Assembly (NCBI GenBank): GCA_025054955.1 | Contig: JANWZE010000050.1 | Coordinates: forward strand, 1-64,000 | Direction of reading: 5' to 3' | Length of the DNA: 64,000 nucleotides | DNA from: Blastocatellia bacterium | GTDB lineage: Bacteria > Acidobacteriota > Blastocatellia > HR10 > J050 | Shown here: one piece after another, positions 34,721 to 43,634 of the stretch | How the letters are laid out: the number at the start of each line of letters is the position of its first letter | Numbering within the stretch: position 1 is the first letter of the stretch | The notes under the pieces: model-generated | The model's database searches: none | The model's input: only the letters and a program-made list of their open reading frames with translations | What the model was told of the DNA's origin: nothing | Position numbers and translations under genes: made by a program

Positions 34721-36392
34721 GGTATCCCAGTTCTTTCAATCGCTCTCGGATGAGTTTTTCTTCTTCATCGGTATTCCAACCGTATGGTTGGCCACTCATC
34801 GCAGGCGCACGCGCCGACTGGATGTGGACCCGATAGGCTTGAAGATAGTCCGGGTCAATGGCCTGCTCGATAACATGACCATCCATGTCCTCCAGGAGAG
34901 GAACGCCGGCCAGATAGAGAATGGTAGCGGTCACGTCTTCAAGCTTAGGCAGAGGGCCTGATAAGCCATTCGGCGAGATTTGAGCGCCAGGTCGAATAGC
35001 GTTTCCATTCATGATGAGGATGCCTTCGGCGCGGTGTGTTCCTTGATTCTTCTGTCGTGTTTGGCAAATCAGCTCAGCCGATTTTGTGTCCGTGTCAATT
35101 CCGTACTGGTCGTCGAGGTTGAAAATGATGTCTGGCGCGTTTGCTGCATGATGGCCACGGTAGACGCCTTCGCGCACCATGATTTCGGAAATCAGCCGTC
35201 GGCCTGAATGGGGGTCACGCATGGCTGTCAGTTTCTCAATCAGCTCAGCGCGAAACGCATCGTAGGCTGTGCCCGGTTCAATCACGCCGGTGTGATGATC
35301 AGCGGTATTGATCCAGATGCCGCCGATGTAGTCATGCAACTTGACCAGCTTGGCCTTGATGGTGCGTCGTGCCGCATCGCGCAGGCGTGCTTCAGTGCGT
35401 TCCAGCAAGCCTGCCGGTGTGATCGGACCGAGGTATTTGTAGATTCGACGTTTGGTCGGCAACAGCCTTTGCAGAGCGCGTACCATTGCGCTGTTGAGGC
35501 CATTAGAGGCTATTTGGAGTTGAAGCTCTCGGGCCAGTGCTGAGAAATTGAGTCGTTGCTGCGCAGCGGGACCGAACCCATGATCCGACAAGATGATGAT
35601 GTCGTAATCGGCGCCGGCGAGCCTCACGAACTCGTTCAGGTAATGATCCAGTTCCTGATAGATGGTAATCAGCCGGTGCTGCAGCTCTGGAGCGTGATCG
35701 CTTTGGCAGGAAGGGTCCAGATGATGCCAGTAGCGATGTTGAAGTCGGTCGGTCTCAGTGAAAACGACGATGAAACAATCCCACGGCTCACGCTGAAACA
35801 GCTCCAGCGCGGTGCGCGCGCGTTTGCGCAAAATATCTTGCATGCGTTGCAGGAAGTGATCATCAGGCGAAGAGAAGTCTTTTTCCTGCGGGTGCAGATC
35901 AATTTCGTAATGGGTTAGTTCCGCTGCCAATTCCGGTGGGTGAGTGAAGTGGCGGGAACCGGGCGGCGTCAGCATGCCGGTGATCATCACTCCATTGATT
36001 GGTTCGGGTGGATAGGAAATTGGTAAGTTGATGCAGGCGACCCGACGTCCTGCCGCGCCGAGCAGGTCCCACAACTTTGGTTCGGTGATGGAGCGGGCGT
36101 TGACGACGACGCCGGGGACGGCCAGATAGGTTGGCTGACCGCGCCCCAGCGAGTGAGCAGACCAGGGATTAACGTCATAGAATTGGAATACGCCATGTTT
36201 GCCAGGGTTCTTGCCTGTGATGAACGTAGACCAGGCTGGAGCTGAGACAGGTGGCAGCGTTGAGAGTAAAATGCTGGAAAATCCTTCGGCTCGTAGCCGC
36301 GCCAGCGTCGGCATGGCGCCGCGTTGCATGAGCGGGTCCAGCGCAACGAATGACGCGCCGTCCAATCCGATGATCAGAAGTTTCCTGCCCAT
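34713..36392 (-). CDS. alkaline-phosphatase-superfamily phosphodiesterase, paralogue 1
   Basis: A 559-residue type I phosphodiesterase/nucleotide pyrophosphatase-like protein. The first metal Asp is Asp11 (LIIGLDGASF). The nucleophile position is Ser50 in PPVSAPAW before the TGKNPGKHGVF signature. FTETDRLQHRYWH and ILSDHGFG supply further metal ligands. The C-terminus is RLKELGYLE, a tail shared by all five paralogues. No signal peptide is seen, so it may be cytoplasmic or exported by another route. The family hydrolyses phosphodiesters or phosphoglycerol/phosphoethanolamine groups; the substrate is unknown. It overlaps the GT4 gene. Confidence 0.88.
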   Translation of the reverse strand: MGRKLLIIGLDGASFVALDPLMQRGAMPTLARLRAEGFSSILLSTLPPVSAPAWSTFITGKNPGKHGVFQFYDVNPWSAHSLGRGQPTYLAVPGVVVNARSITEPKLWDLLGAAGRRVACINLPISYPPEPINGVMITGMLTPPGSRHFTHPPELAAELTHYEIDLHPQEKDFSSPDDHFLQRMQDILRKRARTALELFQREPWDCFIVVFTETDRLQHRYWHHLDPSCQSDHAPELQHRLITIYQELDHYLNEFVRLAGADYDIIILSDHGFGPAAQQRLNFSALARELQLQIASNGLNSAMVRALQRLLPTKRRIYKYLGPITPAGLLERTEARLRDAARRTIKAKLVKLHDYIGGIWINTADHHTGVIEPGTAYDAFRAELIEKLTAMRDPHSGRRLISEIMVREGVYRGHHAANAPDIIFNLDDQYGIDTDTKSAELICQTRQKNQGTHRAEGILIMNGNAIRPGAQISPNGLSGPLPKLEDVTATILYLAGVPLLEDMDGHVIEQAIDPDYLQAYRVHIQSARAPAMSGQPYGWNTDEEEKLIRERLKELGYLE

Positions 36393-36469
36393 AGGTTTTT
36401 GTTACGGTCAAAGCGACCGACTGACGGCAATCGTGCTGACTGGTCAATCGCCAGTGCGCATAGATGCCG

Positions 36470-36976
36470 CTACAAATCTGTATCCTCGTTCTGACGTCTC
36501 TTGCGCTTGGATTGGCCTTCCAGGCTGACGATCAACCAACGGTCGCCGATTTTTCTGACTCGCACGCTGCGTTCTTTGTTTCTCTTTTTGTTCTTCCATT
36601 TAACGATGGCTTCCGTCTCGCTCACTTTCTCGAAGCCGGGAATGATTTCCAGCGATTCTTCGGCAATTTTCTGACTGAATCGCTGAAATCGCTTCTGGCT
36701 GAGGATTTCCGGTGGAACCGCATCCGAGTAGGCGCTGCGATAAAGCTCATAGTTTTTTGCTTTGGCAGCTTGAAACACCACCTGCAATGGGCCTTCGGGC
36801 GTAGACAGGTCTGCGGTCACTGATGCTGCCGGTGTCGGCGTTGTGGGTGATGTTGGCGAGGGTGACGGCGTCTGACTCGGCGCCGATGACTGTGGCTGGC
36901 CACCGCAGGCAAGGCCGCCGCTGATCAGAGCCGTCATCAGCACTGTGCTCGTCCACAAGCGTTGCATCTCTGTCAC
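36470..36976 (-). CDS. putative lipoprotein
   Basis: A 168-residue exported lipoprotein. A signal peptide with lipobox GGLACGG (Cys24) is followed by a Ser/Pro/Thr-rich linker (about 27-52) and a globular domain from about 58 (LSTPEGPLQVVFQAAKAKNYELYRSAYS ... EAIVKWKNKKRNKERSVRVRKIGDRWLIV). That domain has the pattern of NTF2-like/DUF4878-type lipoproteins. The start is GTG at 36976, 8 nt after GGAGGT. It stands between two phosphodiesterase paralogues in the same operon, so an envelope role connected with their substrate is inferred. Confidence 0.75.
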   Translation of the reverse strand: MTEMQRLWTSTVLMTALISGGLACGGQPQSSAPSQTPSPSPTSPTTPTPAASVTADLSTPEGPLQVVFQAAKAKNYELYRSAYSDAVPPEILSQKRFQRFSQKIAEESLEIIPGFEKVSETEAIVKWKNKKRNKERSVRVRKIGDRWLIVSLEGQSKRKRRQNEDTDL

Positions 36977-36991
36977 GGAATGTTACCTCCT

Positions 36992-38677
36992 TTACATGTA
37001 TCCCAAATCTTTCAATCGCGCTTCAAGGCTCATCTGCTCCTGGTCTGAGTACTCAAAGGTAGCCTGAGCGACGCTTTCCAACGGGGTCGTTTCATAAGCG
37101 ATTGGAGCTTGCTCAATGTACTGTTGGGTCAGCGCCGATGTCAACACCTTGCCGTCCATGTACTCTTGGACGGGCAATCCCATCAGATGCAGAATGGTGG
37201 GAGCAATATCAATGATCTCCGCTCCTTGGATTTCTATGCCTGGCTGCACGTGTTGGCCATAAAGCATGAGGATGCCATCTAGGTGATGATTGCCTGAACG
37301 TTCGATGTTGCCTTTGGCGGCGTAGGTGACGATCTCTTCGCCCAGTCCTTCATTGATGAAGTAGCCTGGCCTGGGCAGCATGACGATGTCCGGGGCGTCA
37401 TCCAGGTATGGTCCGGCGTAGACCTCTTCTCGCTTGTACACGGCCTGGATGACCGGCTGGCCGGTCTCGCTATCGGTCAATTGACGCAGTCCGTCAATCA
37501 GCTCATCGCGCAACGCCTCGTACTCCGCGCCGGGCCGGACAATGCCTAATGGTTCGCGACCTTTGACGTTCAGATACAAAGCCAATCCGCCAGCCGAAGG
37601 AAAATAGGCGCGCGTCCGACTCCAATCCACGTTATCTTCGATATTTTTGTAGGACGGCCGACTGCGCGGCACCTGGTTTTTCCAGGCTTCGGGAAAGAGT
37701 TTCGGCAACCAGGACAGGCGCAGAGACTCCAGGCGCTTGACCAATCGCTCGCGTTGAAATCCGATTTTAAACAGCGCGCGCTTGATGGCTAGGTTTTTGC
37801 GTCGGTACAACACCAGGTAGCCGTGTCGAATGAGCCAGTTGGTGATGAAGACGTTCTTCTCGGTCATCATGAAGCCGTGATCAGAAAGGATCACGAGATG
37901 GGTTGCTTGGTCTAATCGTTGCAGAATCTGCCCAAGCAGCGCGTCCAGTTCGCGGTAGCAGTCGAGGATGCAGTGTTCAAACCGGTTGGGGCCAGGATAG
38001 TAGCGATGCCTCGGATCCATGAATTTCCAGAACATGTGCTTGATGAGATCAGGGGTGTGAAACATGACAAAGAACAAGTCCCACGGTTTATGATCCATCA
38101 AGTAAAGCGTCTCTTGTCCGTGAATCCGCGTCACCTGCATAGACTCTTCAAACGCTTCGGCCAGGTGACCTGAACGGTTGTAGTAGGTGTCGGCGTTAAC
38201 ACGGTAATTTTCGATCACGCTGTGAAGCTCATCGCGCAGGTCTGGCGGGTGCGTGTAGTCGGTTGCTTCTGCCGGCGTCATCATGCCGGCGACCATCAGG
38301 CCATTGAACCGGTCCACGGGATAAGTGAGCGGCAGGTGCAGGATGATGGATCGCCGCCCGTAGGCCTGGAGGATTTCCCAAAGCTTTGGTGCTTTGATGT
38401 CTCGGCTGCTGTAGACGAGTCGCCGGTAATTCTTTCGCATGGGCTTAAAGAAGCCGTAGATATTATGCTTGCCGGGGTTGACGCCGGTGATGGACGAAGT
38501 CCAGCCGGGCGGCGTCAGCGGCGGCAACGTGCTTTTGAGAATGCCATGCGCGCCGGCATTGAGGACTCGTTTGAAGTTGGGCAGCTTGCCTTCTGCCGCC
38601 CACGGCTTGAGCAGTGTGAAGGTGGAACCATCCAGTCCAAGAACGAACACGCGCTGGCGATCTGATTTGATGGTCAT
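36992..38677 (-). CDS. alkaline-phosphatase-superfamily phosphodiesterase, paralogue 2
   Basis: A 561-residue paralogue of the gene at 34713. Asp16 lies in LGLDGSTF. The nucleophile position is Thr55 (PPLTPPGW), the only Thr among the five paralogues. It is followed by TGVNPGKHNIYGF, then FHTPDLIKHMFW and LSDHGFMMTE. It ends RLKDLGYM. Thr is the usual nucleophile of NPP-type enzymes, so this copy may be closest to a classical phosphodiesterase. It lies 15 bp upstream of the lipoprotein gene and is probably the first gene of that operon. Confidence 0.88.
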   Translation of the reverse strand: MTIKSDRQRVFVLGLDGSTFTLLKPWAAEGKLPNFKRVLNAGAHGILKSTLPPLTPPGWTSSITGVNPGKHNIYGFFKPMRKNYRRLVYSSRDIKAPKLWEILQAYGRRSIILHLPLTYPVDRFNGLMVAGMMTPAEATDYTHPPDLRDELHSVIENYRVNADTYYNRSGHLAEAFEESMQVTRIHGQETLYLMDHKPWDLFFVMFHTPDLIKHMFWKFMDPRHRYYPGPNRFEHCILDCYRELDALLGQILQRLDQATHLVILSDHGFMMTEKNVFITNWLIRHGYLVLYRRKNLAIKRALFKIGFQRERLVKRLESLRLSWLPKLFPEAWKNQVPRSRPSYKNIEDNVDWSRTRAYFPSAGGLALYLNVKGREPLGIVRPGAEYEALRDELIDGLRQLTDSETGQPVIQAVYKREEVYAGPYLDDAPDIVMLPRPGYFINEGLGEEIVTYAAKGNIERSGNHHLDGILMLYGQHVQPGIEIQGAEIIDIAPTILHLMGLPVQEYMDGKVLTSALTQQYIEQAPIAYETTPLESVAQATFEYSDQEQMSLEARLKDLGYM

Positions 38678-38704
38678 TGCTTCGTTCGATGGTGTAGATG
38701 GCGT

Positions 38705-39292
38705 TTAGTGGAGATTGGGATTGTCGGCCTGTAAGCCTTCGCTTCGGGCCGCTGGAACGAGCCGGTCGTCGGCAGAAAGAAAAAGAACGGCCTGGCCTGA
38801 GGATCGTAGCGCGGCCTGCCGCGACAGAGCCGTAGCCCGTTCGAGAGCAGCATACGCGCGCGACGGGCGGCGCTGGGTCAAATCAACAGCCGACTGAACA
38901 CTCGAATCGCTGATTTGTTCTAACCACTCGGCGCGAAGCACCGCTTCGCGGAAACTCCTGAGCATATTTTTCAGCTTGGGCTGGGCGATCTTGCCTTCTC
39001 TCCACTTTCTGTAGAAGGCCGATGTGACTTCGACCATGACAAGTTGAGAGAGTGGGCGCAACTCAGTTTGCGGATCACTGAAAAGCGACTCCATCCAGAA
39101 TGATTCTATCTCTCGTCGAGCATGTTGCTTCGTAATGGAGCTTCTGTCAAACGAATCGCTCATGAGCTTACGCTCGCCACCAAGAATGAAGATGGAGCAC
39201 AGTAGGGACGACCGTGCCACATTCTCGAGTGGGAATACAGCCGGTGGCTCAATGACGCCGTTTCGATAGCGGGCTTCAACTGTTTGTCTCAT
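38705..39292 (-). pseudogene. fused, degenerate DUF104 antitoxin / PIN toxin
   Basis: A 195-codon open frame that joins parts of two genes. Residues 1-25 (RQTVEARYRNGVIEPPAVFPL) match the start of DUF104 (AF2212-like) antitoxins. Residues from about 44 on follow a PIN-domain toxin: SFDRSSITKQ, LSQLVMVEVTSAFYRKWREGKI, and VLFLSADDRLVPAARSEGL. The PIN motif usually read as RAYDA is RAYAA here, so one catalytic Asp is lost. The joint (39178-39235) is made of a dispersed intergenic repeat also seen at 11890-11955. The fusion therefore looks like insertion followed by decay. Confidence 0.65.
39178..39235. repeat. dispersed intergenic repeat inserted in TA gene
   Basis: About 58 bases that align along their length with 11890-11955 (shared blocks GCCAC.AAGAAT, CACAG..AGG, GTGCCA, ATTCTC.AG.G). 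At 11890 the repeat is intergenic; here it lies in frame inside the DUF104/PIN fusion. Confidence 0.6.
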
Positions 39293-39328
39293 GTTGATCG
39301 CTCCAAAGAAGCAGGGATTCTATCACGC

Positions 39329-40978
39329 TCATGACAAATATCCCAAATCCCGTAGCCGTTCGCGTAGGGCTTCTTCCTCCGTTTCATCATACTGCCATTC
39401 GGGCACACTCGATTCCGTCTTTCCGCTTGAAAACGTTGGTGGCGTGCGGCTGAGGAAATCAGCCGTGAAGATGTCCGTCAACGGCTTGCCGTCCATCTCG
39501 GTTGGAATTGGCAGACCCAAGCCATAGAGCACCGTGGGAGCAATGTCCACGATCTGGGCGCCGTCGAGCACAAAGCCTCGCTTCAGATGGCGGCCAATGC
39601 CGAGCAGAATGCCATCGGGCGCATGTTCGCCTGATGGTCCGTCGCTCACGAACAATTGGCCTCGTTCCTGCACTCTCATGCGCCGACCGAGCGAGAAATT
39701 TCGCCGGGCATCAAGGTGGCTCAGAGATGGAACCAGGATAATATCAGGCGCCAGGTCCGAGTGCGGGCCGGCGTAGACTTCTTCCTTTCGCCAGATGGTG
39801 TCGAACACCGGCGCGCTGCGTTCATTCCGAACTGCCTTCAATTGCTCGATGAGAGCTTCCCGCAATGATTCGAACTGCGCCGGCTCCACCACGCCGAACG
39901 GTTCGCGGCCCTTGAGATTGATTCGGATGCCGGGTGGAAAGTAGTAGGCTTTCGTCGCCGACCAATCAATCTTGTCGCTGAGCGACCGGCTGATGACGCG
40001 CTCGCGCACGGCCAGATGTTTAAGACCTGGCCAGGCGCTCTTGACCTTCCTGGCCAGCTCGTACAGTCGTGGGCTTCGCTTCACCGCGCGCAGCACGCGC
40101 GACCAAGAGGACATGCGCGGGCGTTGCACGGGGCGAAGCCAGCCTTTTTGCCAGAGCCACTGATTGACCAGAAACCGCTCGACCGACCCACAGAAGCCGT
40201 GATCGGAAAGCACCAACAGCGTCGTTTCCTCGTCCATGCGCTCCAGGATGAGCGCCAACGCCCGATCAATCTGCTCATACATGTCGGCCATGATGGTTTC
40301 TTCTTCCGCTGGATGATGTTTGGGGTGGGTGGCATCCATGCAGTGCCAGAAATGGTGCTGAATGCGATCGGTGCAGGTGAAGACGCCGACAAACAGTTGG
40401 GGATCGGTCTTCTCCAGCAGATAGAGCATCGCGTCTTTCCGCGCGTCAATCAATTCGGACAACTGTTGCCGGAGTTTTGCCTGAAAGGTCTTGTGCTGAA
40501 CGAACGGGAAGTCAATCTGATAGTTTGGAAAGCGTTCGAGCAGCTCATCTCCGAACTCAGCCGGATAGGTGAAATTCTTCAGAAACGAAGCGTCCATGCC
40601 GCTGACCAGGATGCCATTGACCGGACGCGGGGGATAGGTCATCGGCACATTGAGGACGGCTACGCGGCGCTGGGCGGCGCTGGCGAGTTCCCAGAGCGTC
40701 TTGGCCTTGACATGCGCGCCGTTCGTGAGAACGACTCGGTCTCGTTCAGGCGCGAGCGCCAAGAATCCAAACACGCCGTGCTTACCAGGATTCAATCCGG
40801 TCATGAACGAAGACCAAGCGACGGCGCTGTTGGGTGGCAGCGTCGAGCGCAGCACGCCGCGCACGCCATTCTCGATGATGTATTTGAACGTCGGCAGTTT
40901 CCCTTGAACGATGAGCGGATCAATGAGGCGAAACGTCGCGCCGTCAATCCCGATGATGTGAACTTTCTGTCTCGCCAT
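39329..40978 (-). CDS. alkaline-phosphatase-superfamily phosphodiesterase, paralogue 3
   Basis: A 549-residue paralogue. Asp12 is in IIGIDGATF; Ser51 in PPNSAVAW takes the nucleophile position before TGLNPGKHGVFGFL; then FTCTDRIQHHFWH and VLSDHGFCGSV; it ends RLRDLGYLS. It is most like paralogue 5 (shared STLPPNSA and VNGILVSGMDA/VNGVLVAGMDA). It is flanked by decayed toxin-antitoxin genes on both sides, which separate it from the operon of paralogues 1 and 2. Confidence 0.88.
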   Translation of the reverse strand: MARQKVHIIGIDGATFRLIDPLIVQGKLPTFKYIIENGVRGVLRSTLPPNSAVAWSSFMTGLNPGKHGVFGFLALAPERDRVVLTNGAHVKAKTLWELASAAQRRVAVLNVPMTYPPRPVNGILVSGMDASFLKNFTYPAEFGDELLERFPNYQIDFPFVQHKTFQAKLRQQLSELIDARKDAMLYLLEKTDPQLFVGVFTCTDRIQHHFWHCMDATHPKHHPAEEETIMADMYEQIDRALALILERMDEETTLLVLSDHGFCGSVERFLVNQWLWQKGWLRPVQRPRMSSWSRVLRAVKRSPRLYELARKVKSAWPGLKHLAVRERVISRSLSDKIDWSATKAYYFPPGIRINLKGREPFGVVEPAQFESLREALIEQLKAVRNERSAPVFDTIWRKEEVYAGPHSDLAPDIILVPSLSHLDARRNFSLGRRMRVQERGQLFVSDGPSGEHAPDGILLGIGRHLKRGFVLDGAQIVDIAPTVLYGLGLPIPTEMDGKPLTDIFTADFLSRTPPTFSSGKTESSVPEWQYDETEEEALRERLRDLGYLS

Positions 40979-41211
40979 GAAGTTTCATCAAGCCACTGAA
41001 TTCTTCACACTGCCGCCCGACGTGGTGCGTTCGCCGGAGCAGTGGTGCGCTGCACATGCGTCACAGCAGAGAGCGATGGTGATGAATCGCGCTCGTTCGC
41101 CAGTCCTTCTGAGTCTTTCTGCCCCGCCTTTCACAAGCCGAGAGAGACTTTCCCGGAGCAGGAGATTCATCTCTTCGTTGAGTGAGCGGTGATGCGCCTT
41201 TGCCGACTCCG

Positions 41212-41464
41212 CTAACCTCTATGACGTCCCGGATCCAGATGCGGCAGGAGGCGCCCACAGTATCGTTTGTGGACTTCAATCTGCTGGAACGCAGCCAGAG
41301 CCAACACCCCCTCGGCGCAATGGTCGCACACCTCCACGTCCAGGGTTGGAATGACGAGCCGCTTGCCCTGTTTACTGACCGGTTCATAGGCGACGTGTTC
41401 CATCCTCGTGTCGCCCGACACCGCAGGACGGGCATTTGTAGGTTTTCCGTTTTGTTTGGTTCAT
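41212..41464 (-). pseudogene. YgiT-type zinc-finger antitoxin, frameshifted
   Basis: The ATG at 41464 starts MNQTKRKTYKCPSCG, giving the first CxxC. The frame must then change for the rest, GDTRMEHVAYEPVSKQGKRL ... VEVCDHCAEGVLALAAFQQIE, which supplies the second CxxC and the usual C-terminal half of YgiT/MqsA-type antitoxins. The break lies at about 41421-41430. The gene starts 12 bases after the stop of the upstream DUF4258 remnant, the order normal for such toxin-antitoxin pairs. Confidence 0.6.
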
Positions 41465-41476
41465 AAGCCTGATCTC

Positions 41477-41766
41477 TCAATCAGCCCTGTGAAAGGTGAT
41501 GATAAAATACCCCTTGTTCTTCACGGACTCTCACCTTGCCGAATAAATCCGTTGGCCACTGATCGCTGGCCAATGACCGTGTATTTAAAGTTGGCCACGC
41601 CTCTTTCGTCGCGCTCTTTCCTGATGACTTCACCAACGAGTATAGGGTGAGCGAGGTCTTGAAACTCGAATGGTCGCCAGAAGAGCTGGTAAATGGCTTT
41701 AGCGGAGAAACTGATTCGACCTGCCACGACCAACCGCTTAACCTTTTCTGGAACCGGTTTCGGCAT
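41477..41766 (-). pseudogene. DUF4258-type toxin, frameshifted near the 3' end
   Basis: The ATG at 41766 starts MPKPVPEKVKRLVVAGRISF, followed by AKAIYQLFWRPFEFQDLAHPILVGEVIRKERDERGVANFKYTVIG, in the pattern of DUF4258 domains. The frame then ends early at 41521. In another frame the expected ending ESVKNKGYFIITFHRAD continues to the stop at 41477. A shift at about 41525-41530 would restore the full gene. A longer frame to 41973 adds an unrelated leader. Likely toxin partner of the YgiT-type remnant. Confidence 0.55.
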
Positions 41767-42205
41767 TAGTAACCTTGTGATGCTAGCGGTTCTGTACGAT
41801 GATCGCAAGTGATCCCTATGCTCTAACACCAATAGCTCCGAGGAAGACCCTGCTTTATGAAGCGAAAGGGGGTGAAGGATGCGAGCGACCAAGCAGTAAG
41901 CCGCGATCTTCAATCCACATTGAGTATCAGTAAAGCCGCGCGGGTGGCGTCTGAATTGGGCTTGATCTTTCAAGGCTAGGAACTGATGTCTTCCACATTG
42001 GCTACCTCGCGTGAGCGACGAGTGAACTCATCCTGCATGTGGGTTGCGGATTGACAAAACGCAGAATGAGGCACAGTCACTGGCAACTGCTCATCGCGTG
42101 TTCAGAGGCAAGCGGTATTAGGCTTCAGACATCGAACCACAGACCGATTAGGGTCCGACGCCTGAGACGTTGATCGAAGAATCCATCAGCCCGGAAGGAC
42201 TAGCC
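41767..42205. other. intergenic region, no feature recognised
   Basis: 439 bases between the decayed DUF4258/YgiT pair and the VapC-like pseudogene. I see no gene, repeat family member or promoter worth naming. Confidence 0.5.
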
Positions 42206-42598
42206 TCACCAGACTGTTTGAATGGAGCCGCTATTAACCAGTTCAGGGTCACATGTCAGACAGGGGAGGCCGAGTCGCTGCGCGACGCCGGCAATTATCC
42301 GATCGTGCATTTCCGAGATTGTTGTGAGTGTGTCAAATCCCAAGACATCTTCCGCGCGAAAGTCAACAAATCGAATATGTGCCGCTGCCGCGAGCTGTTG
42401 GTAAACGGGCGCAAACAGATGCGCTCGCCCTTGTTTGGCCATCAGATAGTAAATCTCCGCCACCGCGATACTGGGAATATAAATTGTGCCCCTGCCCTGC
42501 TCGGCCTCTCGAAAGGCATAAAGGGCATTGGCTCACAGCTTCACATCGGCTGTCAGATACCAGTACAGCCCGTGCGTATCAGCGACGTAATCGCTCAC
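42206..42598 (-). pseudogene. VapC-like PIN toxin with one in-frame stop
   Basis: From GTG at 42598 the frame reads SDYVADTHGLYWYLTADVKL, then TGA (42533-42535), then ANALYAFREAEQGRGTIYIP and on to IAVAEIYYLMAK, EMHDRIIAGVAQRLG and LTCDPELV. All four acidic PIN positions (Asp7, the Glu of AEIYYL, the Asp of MHDRI and the Asp of TCDPE) are present, so only the single stop breaks the gene. The GTG overlaps the antitoxin stop (GTGA), the coupling usual for vapBC. The break could be a true mutation or a sequencing error. Confidence 0.75.
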
Positions 42599-42828
42599 AG
42601 GTCCATCTCCTGGAGATCTTGTAGCCACTGGCTACGGATTTCTTTTAAGGCTGTCTCCGCATCGAAATCTTCGGCGAGCTGTCCCTTTAAAATTCCGTAG
42701 AGCGATTGTGGTTGGCGCATTTCAGCTTGGCGCATCCGGCGCGCCAGTTCTTCAATCACCCGCAACTGCTCCTCGCGGGTGAGTTGGCCAAGCAATGACT
42801 CAACTTGGTGGAAAACCGTCGTGCTCAT
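42595..42828 (-). CDS. antitoxin of a VapBC-like module
   Basis: A 77-residue helical protein (MSTTVFHQVESLLGQLTREEQLRVIEELARRM and a C-terminal ETALKEIRSQWLQDLQEMDL) upstream of, and overlapping by 4 bases, the PIN toxin pseudogene. The size, order and overlap are those of VapB-like antitoxins. A helix-turn-helix or AbrB domain is not obvious, so the class is uncertain. AGAGGTGTGTAA precedes the ATG. The gene is intact although its toxin is broken, which is the safe order of decay. Confidence 0.68.
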   Translation of the reverse strand: MSTTVFHQVESLLGQLTREEQLRVIEELARRMRQAEMRQPQSLYGILKGQLAEDFDAETALKEIRSQWLQDLQEMDL

Positions 42829-43595
42829 TTACACACCTCTTTAACTCTCATGACGGCCTAATCATAACTGGCAACATCTGCTGCAGCAAGCGCCTGCCCA
42901 GTGCTCATGTTCAACAGCGTGATGCCGGATGGGAAGCTGCTTTGGAGTTTGGCGTTTTTTCGGAGGTTGGCGGTTGTCATCGTTGGTGTGGTCACTCATT
43001 GGAAAGAATTGAGTAGCTGTGCGCCAAGCCCATCAGCCGCGAATAGAATGTTGCACCACGTTGTCCTGACGTCCTCTGGCAAAGCGACACAAATTAGCCG
43101 GCATCGTCACGATGGTAGGTCACGCTCCAGAGGCCACGCATGCAGCTCGCGCAAAGGTAACCGGACGTGCAACGTCCGCAGCAGCCGAGCCAGTAGTGTG
43201 GCGCGTTCATGAAGCGCCCGCGCGGCGCATTCGCAGTGAAGGATTGAACAGCATCAACGAGCCGATGGGAGAACGGGTGGCGCGGCTGAAGACGCGAGGG
43301 ATTGGGGATGATGCCCATCCAGACGTTGCACGTCTGGCTACCCTCTGCTGCGCGGCTGCCGCCGCCCAAGTAAATGCTGACCGAGGATCGCAGATTCCCG
43401 CTCAGTCAGCTTAGAGTGGTTTGCACATGGATTGGGACTGCCCAAATAGTCGGCATCGAAATTGGCAGTAGAAAAAACGGCTTCACATCAATGTCCATTG
43501 CTCTGTTTAGTCAATGTAACTGCAAGTCGCTATGGAGCAATTTTCAATTGCCTTTGGCCTGGGAGCCCCGCATCCTGTCGGTTCATGCACGTTAC

Positions 43596-43633
43596 GGGCG
43601 CCCCCATGATAAGCTCACTCGCAAACCGCTCTA
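43596..43633 (+). repeat. half copy of the 69-bp palindrome
   Basis: GATAAGCTCACTCGCAAACC with flanking GCTCTA is identical to the right arm of the element at 54786-54854. The left arm is missing. It abuts MITE copy D, which may have inserted beside or into it. Confidence 0.8.
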
Positions 43634-43634
43634 A

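Noticed and set aside
39972-40999. 327-codon plus-strand frame at 40016-40999
   Set aside because: Antisense to phosphodiesterase paralogue 3 and without any family pattern.
41212-42828. Selenocysteine reading of the TGA in the VapC-like gene
   Set aside because: No SECIS-like structure noticed after the TGA and PIN toxins do not use selenocysteine; a nonsense change is simpler.
43094-43414. Cysteine-containing open frames of 91 and 100 codons
   Set aside because: No start signal, no recognisable domain, and the strands are equally open; probably GC-biased chance.
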